Positions 16,761 through 25,597 of a DNA stretch of 64,000 nucleotides are shown one piece after another; within the stretch, counting starts at the first letter, position 1, and each line of letters starts with the position of its first letter. The notes below the pieces were generated by a model. The model had not been told where the DNA came from. It saw only the letters and a program-made list of their open reading frames with translations, and did not search any database. The stretch covers positions 248,001 through 312,000 of the forward strand of contig OZ253953.1 of the NCBI GenBank assembly GCA_965267335.1, read 5' to 3'. A program made the position numbers and the translations under genes. This DNA comes from G965267335 sp965267335. GTDB lineage: Bacteria > Bacteroidota > Bacteroidia > Cytophagales > JAAEPT01.

Positions 16761-17600
16761 ATGCACTTTCTTAAGATAATACGGTTCTACAATCTCATTA
16801 TCATTGCCATAACCCAAATGATGGTTCGGGTATTCCTAATCGGGCCTCGGGATGACTGGCAAAGGTTACTCGTAGAAAAAGAAATTCTTCTCATCATCCT
16901 TTCAACAGTATTAATAGCTGCCGGAGGGTATATAATCAATGATTATTATGATGTAAAGATAGATGCGCTAAATAAGCCCGACAGAGTAGTCATTGATCGA
17001 TCAATGAAGCGAAGAGTAGCACTACTTGTTCACTTTATACTAAATATCACCGGAATTTTATTGGGTTTACTCATCACCTGGAAGCTCAGCGCAATATATC
17101 TTGGAGTAGCAACGATGCTTTGGTTGTATTCTAATTCATTGAAAAGGCAGCCATTGATTGGGAACATAACAATTGCCTTACTTTCCGCTGTGACGATATG
17201 GGTTCTTGCTGCATTTTACAGAAATAATGAGTACCTGATCTACATTTATGGATTATTTGCATTTATGATTTCCTTAATACGTGAATTGGTGAAGGATATT
17301 CAGGATATGAAGGGAGATGCTACTTTTGGTTGCAAGACCTTGCCTATTGTCTGGGGCATACCTAAAACAAAAATACTTCTCTACGTCATTAGTATCACTT
17401 TTTTGTCAACTGTGGTTTTATTTTTATACCCAGACTACTGGAACATTTTATTATTTCAATTCATATTTGTCTTTCCTTTGGTTGTCTTGTTTATCTTCCT
17501 TTTGGCGAGAGCGGATACTACACGAAAATTCAGAATGCTGAGCCACTTTTGCAAGCTAATACTACTTACCGGGGTGTCGAGCATGGTGTTATACTATTAA
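16761..17600 (+). CDS. UbiA family prenyltransferase, GGGP-geranylgeranyltransferase-like
   Basis: The 279-residue membrane enzyme has about eight helices and both Asp-rich prenyl-diphosphate sites of the UbiA family: NDYYDVKIDALNKPDR (about residues 55-70) and RELVKDIQDMKGD (about 174-186). Bacteroidota homologues are generally annotated as geranylgeranylglycerol-phosphate geranylgeranyltransferase, which is an archaeal-type lipid reaction; the true substrate in this phylum is not certain. The ATG at 16761 is followed by purN after a 1-base gap, so the two are one transcript. A GGAGG sits immediately before the ATG, too close to be a normal ribosome binding site. Confidence 0.85.
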   Translation: MHFLKIIRFYNLIIIAITQMMVRVFLIGPRDDWQRLLVEKEILLIILSTVLIAAGGYIINDYYDVKIDALNKPDRVVIDRSMKRRVALLVHFILNITGILLGLLITWKLSAIYLGVATMLWLYSNSLKRQPLIGNITIALLSAVTIWVLAAFYRNNEYLIYIYGLFAFMISLIRELVKDIQDMKGDATFGCKTLPIVWGIPKTKILLYVISITFLSTVVLFLYPDYWNILLFQFIFVFPLVVLFIFLLARADTTRKFRMLSHFCKLILLTGVSSMVLYY

Positions 17601-17601
17601 T

Positions 17602-18168
17602 ATGAAGAAAATTGCAATTTTTGCCTCAGGAGGAGGGTCGAATGCACAAAAGATATTTGAACACTTCGAAGGGAGTGACGATATCTCCGTGGATTGCTTG
17701 CTGAGTAACAAGCCTGATGCCTATGCACTGGAAAGAGCTAAAGCGTTTGGTATAGATACTTACACGTTTGATCGAACCACATTTAGGGAGACGGATACCA
17801 TTGTGAACTATTTAAAAGATCGGAATATCGATCTTGTTGTACTGGCCGGATTTCTTTGGCTTGTACCCGAGAATTTAGTTAAAGCCTTTCCAAACAAAAT
17901 AATCAATATTCATCCAGCCTTGCTCCCGAAATACGGAGGCAAAGGTATGCACGGGATGAATGTCCACAAAGCAGTAGTAGAAGCCGGAGAAACGGAAAGC
18001 GGAATAACTATACATTTTGTAAATGAGCGCTATGATGAGGGAGCACCAATCTTCCAAACCACCTGTCCGATTGATCATACTGATAGCCCTGAAGAAGTAG
18101 CCGCTAAGGTACTGGCACTGGAACATTTACATTTCCCGAGAGTGATTGAAGAACTGCTGATGAAGTAA
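17602..18168 (+). CDS. purN: phosphoribosylglycinamide formyltransferase
   Basis: The 188-residue enzyme transfers the formyl group from 10-formyl-tetrahydrofolate to GAR in purine synthesis. Catalytic residues are in place: Asn102 and His104 in NIHPALLP and Asp145 in YDEGAPIFQ. The N-terminal phosphate loop is SGGGSNAQ. It is slightly shorter than E. coli PurN (212), mostly at the C-terminus. It lies one base after the UbiA gene and about 85 bases before purH, which performs two later steps of the same pathway and appears to have its own promoter. Confidence 0.95.
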   Translation: MKKIAIFASGGGSNAQKIFEHFEGSDDISVDCLLSNKPDAYALERAKAFGIDTYTFDRTTFRETDTIVNYLKDRNIDLVVLAGFLWLVPENLVKAFPNKIINIHPALLPKYGGKGMHGMNVHKAVVEAGETESGITIHFVNERYDEGAPIFQTTCPIDHTDSPEEVAAKVLALEHLHFPRVIEELLMK

Positions 18169-18225
18169 TCTGCAGATTGTTGATAATTGATAAATAAGAA
18201 ACTTCCTCTTTCCCTTAATATAGTA

Positions 18226-18233
18226 TACCTTTG
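18226..18233 (+). promoter_or_regulatory. promoter -7 box for purH (TACCTTTG)
   Basis: TACCTTTG within TATACCTTTGCAG is the typical Bacteroidota -7 element. It lies 19 bases before the purH ATG at 18253. There is no clear TTG at -33. It also argues against the in-frame upstream start at 18187, which would be before the transcription start. Confidence 0.6.
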
Positions 18234-18252
18234 CAGCCTTAAATCGATTAAA

Positions 18253-19779
18253 ATGCAGCCAAAAAAAATCAACTCCGCGTTAATTTCAGTCTATAGTAAG
18301 GATAACCTTGAGCCTATAGTGAAGCTCCTACATGAGCAGGGAGTGACCATCTATTCAACAGGGGGTACCCAAAGTTTTATTGAAAACCTTGGTGTGGAAG
18401 TAACAGCTGTTGAGTCACTTACAGGCTATCCTTCCATCCTTGGAGGTCGGGTAAAAACTCTACATCCCAAGGTATTCGGAGGTATTCTTCACCGAAGAGA
18501 AAACGAAAGTGATATTCAGGAAGTTGATGAATACGGCATACCAAATGTAGACCTGGTCATAGTAGATTTATATCCATTTGAGGATACGGTGGCTTCAGGT
18601 GCCGGGGAAGATGATATCATTGAAAAAATCGACATAGGTGGTATCGCATTGATCAGGGCAGCAGCTAAGAATTTCAAAGATGTAGTAATTGTTCCATCGA
18701 TGAACCAGTATGGTTTACTTGAAAATATTCTTTCTGAGAAGCAGGGGTTCACAGACCTGGAAGACAGAAAAACATTTGCTGCTCATGCGTTTGATGTTTC
18801 TTCAAACTATGACAGTGCAATATTTAACTACTTCAATTTGGATAACGGTATCCGTAGTTTAAAAACAAGTATTCAAAACGGAAGTGTCCTTAGATACGGA
18901 GAAAACCCACATCAGGAAGGTGTTTTTTACGGTAAGCTAGAGGAAATGTTTGAACAATTGAACGGGAAGGAGCTTTCATATAACAACCTGGTTGACATAG
19001 ATGCTGCCGTAGGACTAATCGATGAATTTCAGGATGAAACTGCAATTGCTATTCTCAAGCATAACAACGCCTGTGGGTTAGCCACGGCAGACAATTTAAA
19101 AGATGCTTACCTGAAAGCGCTGGCCGCAGATCCCATATCTGCATTTGGAGGAGTAATTATCACCACAAGAGAGGTAGATGAAGCGACCGCAAAAGAGCTC
19201 AATGAATTGTTTTTCGAAGTATTGATCGCACCTTCGTATAACCCAGCTGCCCTTGAACTATTAAAAGGAAAGAAAAACCGGATATTGCTGATCCGAAAGG
19301 AAACTGAGCTTCCTAAAAAGCAAATTAAAACTCTCCTCAATGGAGTAATCGAGCAGGATAAAGATCTAAAGACAGAAACTATTCAGGATCTGGAAGTTGT
19401 CACCAAAAAGGCTCCTACGGAAGACCAGAAAAGAGCTTTGGTCTTTGCCGCTAAAATTTGCAAGCACACGAAGTCAAATACAATCATACTGGCTAATGAC
19501 AATCAATTATTTGCAAGTGGTGTAGGTCAAACTTCAAGAGTTGATTCACTAAAACAAGCCATACACAAGGCACAAAGTTTCGGGTTTGACCTGAATAAGG
19601 CGGTAATGGCATCTGATGCTTTTTTCCCATTCCCGGATTGTGTAGAGATCGCTAATGAGGTTGGGGTCAAGTGTGTAATCCAGCCAGGTGGTTCTATCAA
19701 AGACCAGCTATCAATCGACTTTTGTGATAACAATGACATCGCCATGGTCTTCACCGGTGTACGTCACTTCAAACATTAA
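18253..19779 (+). CDS. purH: bifunctional AICAR formyltransferase / IMP cyclohydrolase
   Basis: The 508-residue enzyme performs the last two steps of IMP synthesis. The N-terminal MGS-like cyclohydrolase domain has SVYSKDNLEP, STGGTQ and GGRVKTLHPKVFGGIL; the C-terminal transformylase has RYGENPHQ, the catalytic Lys-His pair in ILKHNNACG, SAFGG and the final DAFFPFPD and QPGGSIKD motifs. The start at 18253 (MQPKKINSALIS) is preferred over an in-frame ATG 22 codons upstream because a -7 box lies between them and the extension has no family counterpart. Length is normal. It is followed after 90 bases by mreB. Confidence 0.97.
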   Translation: MQPKKINSALISVYSKDNLEPIVKLLHEQGVTIYSTGGTQSFIENLGVEVTAVESLTGYPSILGGRVKTLHPKVFGGILHRRENESDIQEVDEYGIPNVDLVIVDLYPFEDTVASGAGEDDIIEKIDIGGIALIRAAAKNFKDVVIVPSMNQYGLLENILSEKQGFTDLEDRKTFAAHAFDVSSNYDSAIFNYFNLDNGIRSLKTSIQNGSVLRYGENPHQEGVFYGKLEEMFEQLNGKELSYNNLVDIDAAVGLIDEFQDETAIAILKHNNACGLATADNLKDAYLKALAADPISAFGGVIITTREVDEATAKELNELFFEVLIAPSYNPAALELLKGKKNRILLIRKETELPKKQIKTLLNGVIEQDKDLKTETIQDLEVVTKKAPTEDQKRALVFAAKICKHTKSNTIILANDNQLFASGVGQTSRVDSLKQAIHKAQSFGFDLNKAVMASDAFFPFPDCVEIANEVGVKCVIQPGGSIKDQLSIDFCDNNDIAMVFTGVRHFKH

Positions 19780-19869
19780 TCTAAAAATAAAAGCCCCATT
19801 CGGTACTTTCTGAAAACAAATTCGTATTTTTCCGAATCAATATTTAAAGGAAAATCATAGCATTGAATA

Positions 19870-20895
19870 ATGGGGTTGTTTGACTTTTTTACAAGCGAAA
19901 TTGCAATTGATCTTGGTACTGCCAATACACTGATTATCAACAAAGATAAGATTGTTGTTGACGAGCCATCGATTATTGCCATAGACAAAATCACTGGTAA
20001 AGTACTTGCCATAGGGCGGGAAGCCATGCAAATGCATGAAAAAACCCATGAAAATATTAAAACCATCCGACCTTTAAAGGATGGTGTAATTGCTGACTTT
20101 CATGCTGCAGAGCATATGATCAGAGGAATGATCAAGATGATGGACAGCAAAAAAAGATTGTTCTCACCGTCACATCGAATGGTTATCTGTATTCCTTCCG
20201 GTATTACTGAAGTTGAAAAGCGGGCCGTTCGTGATTCAGCCGAGCATGCTGGTGCAAAAGAAGTTTACATGATCTACGAACCTATGGCTGCAGCTATTGG
20301 GCTTGGCATTGATATCGAGCAACCTGTTGGATCCATGATCGTGGATATAGGTGGTGGTACGACTGAGATTGCAGTTATCGCACTTTCAGGTATTGTTTGT
20401 GAGCAATCCATTCGAGTAGCAGGAGATGTTTTCAATAAAGATATTCTCGATTACATGAGACGCCAGCATAACCTACTGATAGGTGAGCGTTCTGCTGAGA
20501 AAGTAAAAATCGAAGTTGGTTCAGCTCTTACTGAGCTTGATGACGGCCCTGAAGACTATGAAATCAGAGGAAGAGACCTTATGACCGGTATTCCGAAAGT
20601 CATCAAGGTTTCCTACTCAGAAATTGCCTTTGCGCTCGATAAGTCTATTTCCAAAATCGAAGAAGCCGTACTAAAGGCACTTGAAATTTCACCTCCCGAA
20701 CTTTCTGCCGACATCTATGACAACGGTATACACCTCACTGGTGGTGGTGCATTACTTCGTGGATTGGCAAAAAGGTTATCAATGAAAACAAAACTACCTA
20801 TTCACGTAGCTGAAGATCCTCTTAGAGCAGTGGTGCGAGGAACGGGTATGACTCTTAAAGACATTGACAGCTTCAAGGCCGTACTAATGAACTAA
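19870..20895 (+). CDS. mreB: rod shape-determining actin-like protein MreB
   Basis: The 341-residue protein is a full-length MreB. Phosphate 1 loop IDLGTANT, phosphate 2 region VDIGGGTTEIAV, the connecting helices, and the adenosine site LTGGGALLRGL are all present, as is the MIYEPMAAAIG strand. It polymerises at the membrane and steers the elongasome of MreC, MreD, PBP2 and RodA, all encoded directly downstream. The spacing to mreC is 6 bases. The mild N-terminal amphipathic helix MGLFDFFTSE is the usual membrane contact. No departures from the family. Confidence 0.97.
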   Translation: MGLFDFFTSEIAIDLGTANTLIINKDKIVVDEPSIIAIDKITGKVLAIGREAMQMHEKTHENIKTIRPLKDGVIADFHAAEHMIRGMIKMMDSKKRLFSPSHRMVICIPSGITEVEKRAVRDSAEHAGAKEVYMIYEPMAAAIGLGIDIEQPVGSMIVDIGGGTTEIAVIALSGIVCEQSIRVAGDVFNKDILDYMRRQHNLLIGERSAEKVKIEVGSALTELDDGPEDYEIRGRDLMTGIPKVIKVSYSEIAFALDKSISKIEEAVLKALEISPPELSADIYDNGIHLTGGGALLRGLAKRLSMKTKLPIHVAEDPLRAVVRGTGMTLKDIDSFKAVLMN

Positions 20896-20901
20896 CCCTG
20901 C

Positions 20902-21735
20902 ATGCGTAGGTTACTTCTGTTACTATATCGATTTAGAGCATTTATGCTTTTCATAGTCCTGGAAGTAATCTGCTTCAGCCTCATAAAAAGTAACTACATC
21001 AAGGTTACCGCACTAAACTCTTCAAACGCGGCAGTTGGATGGACAATGAATGCCTTGGGCAAAGTAGGTGATTTCTTTGATCAGCCAAGACAGACGGAAG
21101 AACTCTCAAAAAAATACGCTGAACAAACCACAATACTTCAAGAGTTGAAGCAAAAGGAAAAGCAATTTTTCCTAAGTCAACTTGATGACACCAAGATTTA
21201 TCAATTTAAATATATCCCTGCCAAGGTTACCAAGAACAGTCTTTTTAAGGCAAACAACTTCATCACTATAGATAAAGGTACCGAGCAAGGAGTAAGGCCT
21301 GGTATGGGTGTAATTTCTCCATCAGGAGTGGTCGGCATTGTAAACAATTCAACAGACAATTTTTCCAGAGTCGCATCCATTCTGCACTCCAAACTCAATT
21401 TTTCCGCGAGACTGAGGACAAATGACGTCATTGGCAAAATAAAGTGGAATGGCGAAAATCCAAGAGAAGTCGAGCTCCTTCATATACCGAGGCATGCACG
21501 ATTTGTGGTAGGAGATACTGTGGAGACATCGGGTTATGGGGCTATTTTTCCTGAAGGAATTATGATTGGAAGAATTTCATCAAAAGAACTTAAAGAACAA
21601 GACCAATTTTACCGTGTCAAGGTCAAGTTATCAGCTGACCTATTCTCATTGCATCATGTACTGGTAATTAATAACAAACTTCAGGCTGAACAGAGAGCAA
21701 TCGAAGCTATGAGCAATCAATTGAATTTTGAATAA
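20902..21735 (+). CDS. mreC: rod shape-determining protein MreC
   Basis: The 277-residue protein has one N-terminal membrane helix (about residues 12-30), a short periplasmic coiled coil (about 65-95) and a beta-rich C-terminal domain. DKGTEQGVRPGMGVISPSGVVG and DTVETSGYGAIFPEGI are the typical MreC beta-barrel motifs. It binds PBP2 and activates it in the periplasm. It follows mreB by 6 bases and its stop overlaps the mreD start (TTG at 21728) by 8 bases. Confidence 0.95.
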   Translation: MRRLLLLLYRFRAFMLFIVLEVICFSLIKSNYIKVTALNSSNAAVGWTMNALGKVGDFFDQPRQTEELSKKYAEQTTILQELKQKEKQFFLSQLDDTKIYQFKYIPAKVTKNSLFKANNFITIDKGTEQGVRPGMGVISPSGVVGIVNNSTDNFSRVASILHSKLNFSARLRTNDVIGKIKWNGENPREVELLHIPRHARFVVGDTVETSGYGAIFPEGIMIGRISSKELKEQDQFYRVKVKLSADLFSLHHVLVINNKLQAEQRAIEAMSNQLNFE

Positions 21736-22252
21736 CAAATCAATAATATCACATAGTATAAATTTCGTGTTGCTGGTAGTGGTACAGGCAGCCATTATTT
21801 TATATCACATAGCATTATTTGATACTGCGGTTTGTTACATCTATATTCTGTTCTTACTAATGCTACCCCTGGGAATGAATAGACTTACCCTTTTGGGGCT
21901 AGGTTTTGTACTCGGGATAACCATTGACCTGTTTGATGATACTGGAGGAATTCATGGAGCTGCCTGTGTATTTCTTGCTTTTGTAAGACCAATAATAGTG
22001 AAAGCCATCGTACCACAAACCGGATATGACAACCATAGTATTTTAACTCTCAAGACAAACGGTTTCCAGTGGTTTTTACTTTATATCGGTATTTGTACAA
22101 TTATTCACCATGTTTTCATGTATGTGCTTGAAATGTTCAACTTCAGCCATATTTGGACTGCTATAGGTAATGCGATTCTGAGTAGCATTTTCACCATCAC
22201 CGTTATCTTGTTAATACAATACCTTTTCTTCGTTCCCCGTAGGTTTAAATGA
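21728..22252 (+). CDS. mreD: rod shape-determining protein MreD
   Basis: The 174-residue protein has five or six membrane segments and almost no soluble part, with GFVLGITIDLFDDTGGIHG matching the conserved Asp/Gly loop of MreD. It starts at a TTG codon inside the end of mreC; the next in-frame ATG would remove the first membrane segments, so the TTG is favoured. MreD links MreC to the PBP2-RodA complex. It overlaps mrdA by 4 bases, so the whole run is translationally coupled. Confidence 0.9.
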   Translation: MNNKSIISHSINFVLLVVVQAAIILYHIALFDTAVCYIYILFLLMLPLGMNRLTLLGLGFVLGITIDLFDDTGGIHGAACVFLAFVRPIIVKAIVPQTGYDNHSILTLKTNGFQWFLLYIGICTIIHHVFMYVLEMFNFSHIWTAIGNAILSSIFTITVILLIQYLFFVPRRFK

Positions 22253-24075
22253 ATGATAGCAGGAAATATATTATCCGCGGATTCATGCTGGTGGTGGCAC
22301 TGGTTTTCCTCGGAAGATTATTCTATCTGCAGGTGATCAACGATTCACTCAAAGAAAAGGCCAGAAGTAAGACAGTCAAATCACTGACCATGTACCCCTC
22401 CAGAGGAGTGATTTACGACAGGACCGGTAAAAACGTAATCGTTTCAAACACCCCAGTTTATGACTTATGTGTGACGGTAAAAGATGCAAGGAAAAATCCG
22501 ATTCAGGATACTACTAGGTTTTGTGAGATGCTTGGAATAGAGCTGGAAGCTTATTTAAAAATATACTCCGTCAAAACAAATGATTCACTCACTCCTGAGT
22601 ACAGTCCGATTATTCCCATGCCTTTGATTGAAATCTCGGCCGAGCATCATGCTAAGATTATTGATCGCTTTCACTATAGTGGATTTAAATTCAGCCCTAG
22701 AGTTGTTCGAAAATACCCGTTCAATACACTCGCAAATGCAGTAGGATATATGTCCAAGGTAGATGATAACGACCTTAGGAGAGATGAAGAGCGATACTAT
22801 GTAGAACAGGATACTATTGGTAAGATTGGTCTTGAGAGAAACTACGAAAAGGCAATGAGAGGCCACAAAGGGGTGCGAAAAGTGATAAAAAATGCTCATG
22901 GTATTATCAAAAAATCATATCTAAATGGAGCCGAGGATACCAATGCAGTTGCCGGGTACTCCTTAATTTCTTCCATCGATATTGAGCTGCAATTGTATGG
23001 GGAAAAATTAATGAAAGGTAAGATAGGAAGTATCGTGGCTATTGACCCGAAGTCTGGAGAAATCCTTTCCATCGTGTCAAGTCCCTCTTACAACCCAAAT
23101 TTGCTTGTAGTAAATAAAAAGTATTCTAAAAATTTCAGGAAGCTATCTCTGGATTCCATGAAACCATTATTTGACCGCGCCACGATGTCCAGGTATCCCC
23201 CCGGATCCACTTTTAAACCTCTTTGTGGATTAATTGGACTACAAGAAGGAATAATCAGTCCTTCAAGCACAATGTATACAGGAACATGTCCCCAGGTAGG
23301 AGACCACGCCCCAATCGGTTATTATACTGTTAGAAAAGCCATACAGTGGTCTTCAAACTGCTATTTTATTAACCTGTTCAAACGGACAGTTCAACAGAAC
23401 GTTAAGGAACATTGGCATGATGATGCAAAGTATGGACTTATGAAATGGCGTAGACATGTCACGTCTTTTGGGCTTGGTAGTACGCTTGGAAGTGACATAC
23501 CGCAGGAGGGGGGTGGATTTGTGCCAGACACTAGTACATATCAACGAAAATGGCCGGATTTCAAATGGAACTCCGAGACCATAAGATCGCTTGGAATCGG
23601 GCAGGGTGAAATGGGGCTTACACCATTGCAGATGGCAAATATGACAGCCGCCATCGCCAATCGAGGATATTATATTACCCCGCACCTTGTTAAGGCTATC
23701 ATCACTCCGGACGGGAAAATTGACCCACTAGAATACAGAAGACATCAAACAACTATTGATTCCATTCATTTCAAGCCAGTAATTGATGGGATGGAAGATG
23801 TACTTGTAAATGGAACTGCGAGTTTTTCCAGGATGGACAGCATTGTAATTTGTGGAAAAACGGGGACGGCAGAAAACCCTCATGGTGACGATCATTCTCT
23901 TTTCGTAGCATTTGCACCAAGGGAGAATCCTCAAATTGCGATTGCCGTAATCGTTGAAAATGGAGGATTTGGTAGCACCTGGGCTGCACCAATTGCGAGT
24001 CTGATGATTGAAAAATATTTATTGAGAGAGGTGAAAAGGCAATATCTTGAAAATCATGTGTTGAAATTTAAATGA
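22249..24075 (+). CDS. mrdA: penicillin-binding protein 2, elongation transpeptidase
   Basis: The 608-residue protein has an N-terminal membrane anchor (about 8-24), a pedestal domain with SRGVIYDRTG, and a transpeptidase domain with the three catalytic motifs: Ser320-Thr-Phe-Lys323, SSN in WSSNCYF and KTGT at 537-540. It cross-links new peptidoglycan during side-wall growth with RodA, whose gene overlaps by 4 bases. Length and motif order are those of class B PBP2. The symbol mrdA/pbp2 is used because of its position between mreD and rodA. Confidence 0.95.
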   Translation: MNDSRKYIIRGFMLVVALVFLGRLFYLQVINDSLKEKARSKTVKSLTMYPSRGVIYDRTGKNVIVSNTPVYDLCVTVKDARKNPIQDTTRFCEMLGIELEAYLKIYSVKTNDSLTPEYSPIIPMPLIEISAEHHAKIIDRFHYSGFKFSPRVVRKYPFNTLANAVGYMSKVDDNDLRRDEERYYVEQDTIGKIGLERNYEKAMRGHKGVRKVIKNAHGIIKKSYLNGAEDTNAVAGYSLISSIDIELQLYGEKLMKGKIGSIVAIDPKSGEILSIVSSPSYNPNLLVVNKKYSKNFRKLSLDSMKPLFDRATMSRYPPGSTFKPLCGLIGLQEGIISPSSTMYTGTCPQVGDHAPIGYYTVRKAIQWSSNCYFINLFKRTVQQNVKEHWHDDAKYGLMKWRRHVTSFGLGSTLGSDIPQEGGGFVPDTSTYQRKWPDFKWNSETIRSLGIGQGEMGLTPLQMANMTAAIANRGYYITPHLVKAIITPDGKIDPLEYRRHQTTIDSIHFKPVIDGMEDVLVNGTASFSRMDSIVICGKTGTAENPHGDDHSLFVAFAPRENPQIAIAVIVENGGFGSTWAAPIASLMIEKYLLREVKRQYLENHVLKFK

Positions 24076-25559
24076 GAAACCAAAGGAAAATAGGAGCTTC
24101 TATTGACTGGATTACTATTGGTCTTTACATGACATTAGTTCTGATGGGTTGGTTATTCATTTATTCGGCACGTTATGATGAGGTTCATGAGCAGGGAATA
24201 TTCCAGATTAGTGGCGAAGATGGTGATAGTTTTGGCTATGAGGCTGGAAAGCAGTTCCTGTGGATCATGCTAAGCTTTGCATTGATCATTGCCATTTTGG
24301 TGATTGATTTTAAGTTTTACTTTAGTTCAGCCTATATTATTTTCGGTGTGGCCATGTTTACTTTTGTCGCAGTACTTCTTTTCGGTAAGGAAGTAAATGG
24401 GGCAAAGTCCTGGTTTGATCTTGGCTTTGTTCGACTACAACCAGCCGAATTTGGAAAGTTTGCTACAGGCCTTGCCTTAGCCAGATATCTCAGTACCAAA
24501 AGCCCTAATTATTCATTCTCGTTCAAAGATTATTGCACTGCAATTGCTAAGTTCTTCGGAATGACAACACAAGTTGTGCGACTCAGGGTGCTATGGGTCG
24601 AGTTAATGGCTGCGGGGATTATTCTGTTACCGGCAGTACTTATCGTTTTGCAAGGTGATGCAGGATCTGCATTGGTTTATGGTGGTTTTATTATTGTGCT
24701 TTATGCCGATGGTCTACCTTCGTTCGTGCCGTCCACAATCCTAATGTCGATCGGTTTCTTCGTACTGAGCTTACTATTTCCTAGTCCCTATTTGTTTGTC
24801 GCTATTGGGGTTGGATGCGTATTACTTTTCTTGATACTCCATAAAAGTATTGAAAACATTGTGGGACTTATAATTGGCGCCTTGTTCTTTTCCGGAGTTG
24901 TCATTGGAAGCAAGTACTTTGTAAATGATGTATTAAAACCACACCAAAGAACCCGTATTACGGTACTCACCGGTGAAGAGGATCGTCTCAAAGAACAAAT
25001 TCTCGAATGGAAAGGATACATAGTCGCAGCCAAAGATTCAAATAAGACCGTTGAAGCCAGGGAATTAAAAGTTGAATTAGACTCTATAAGACAATGTCTT
25101 TATGATTTGAGAGGGGGGGCGGCCTATAACATCAATAATAGTGAAATGGCAATCAGCTATGGAGGCACTTGGGGGCAGGGATACATGGAGGGTATCCTTA
25201 CTAAGGGTGACCACGTGCCTGAACAACATACAGACTTCATTTTTTCTACTATTGGTGAAGAAATGGGCTTCTTTGGGAGCTTCATTATAGTCGCTTTGTT
25301 TATGGCATTATTGATGAGGCTTATCTTTCTTGCTGAACGCCAGAAATCACACTTTGCAAGGGTATATGGATACTCTGTAGCAGCAATCATATTCATGCAT
25401 TTTTTAATAAATATTGCTATGACGATCAGGTTATTCCCTGTTATTGGAATACCCTTACCGTTTTTTAGTTATGGAGGATCATCACTTTGGTCTTTTACGA
25501 TTTTACTCTTCATTTTCCTAAAACTTGACATGCACAGAGGACAGGTGCTGGCGCGGTAG
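24072..25559 (+). CDS. rodA: peptidoglycan glycosyltransferase RodA with an enlarged periplasmic loop
   Basis: The 495-residue SEDS protein polymerises lipid II with PBP2. Family motifs are present: GAKSWFDLGFVRLQPAEFGKF (TM3 loop), GDAGSALVYG, HQRTRI, the large loop ending EQHTDFIFSTIGEEMGF with the catalytic Asp/Glu region, and LPFFSYGGSS near the end. RodA usually has 370-430 residues; the excess is mainly a charged helical insert at about residues 300-345 (after HQRTRITVL and before the YNINNSEMAIS motif) and a second insert near 140-180. A run of seven G lies at 25113-25119. It ends the shape operon. Confidence 0.95.
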   Translation: MRNQRKIGASIDWITIGLYMTLVLMGWLFIYSARYDEVHEQGIFQISGEDGDSFGYEAGKQFLWIMLSFALIIAILVIDFKFYFSSAYIIFGVAMFTFVAVLLFGKEVNGAKSWFDLGFVRLQPAEFGKFATGLALARYLSTKSPNYSFSFKDYCTAIAKFFGMTTQVVRLRVLWVELMAAGIILLPAVLIVLQGDAGSALVYGGFIIVLYADGLPSFVPSTILMSIGFFVLSLLFPSPYLFVAIGVGCVLLFLILHKSIENIVGLIIGALFFSGVVIGSKYFVNDVLKPHQRTRITVLTGEEDRLKEQILEWKGYIVAAKDSNKTVEARELKVELDSIRQCLYDLRGGAAYNINNSEMAISYGGTWGQGYMEGILTKGDHVPEQHTDFIFSTIGEEMGFFGSFIIVALFMALLMRLIFLAERQKSHFARVYGYSVAAIIFMHFLINIAMTIRLFPVIGIPLPFFSYGGSSLWSFTILLFIFLKLDMHRGQVLAR

Positions 25560-25597
25560 TATTAATGTGGTGTCTTTATTAATCTGTAAATAAGTCT

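Noticed and set aside
18187..18252. Longer purH start 22 codons upstream
   Set aside because: A promoter -7 box lies inside it and the added residues have no family counterpart.
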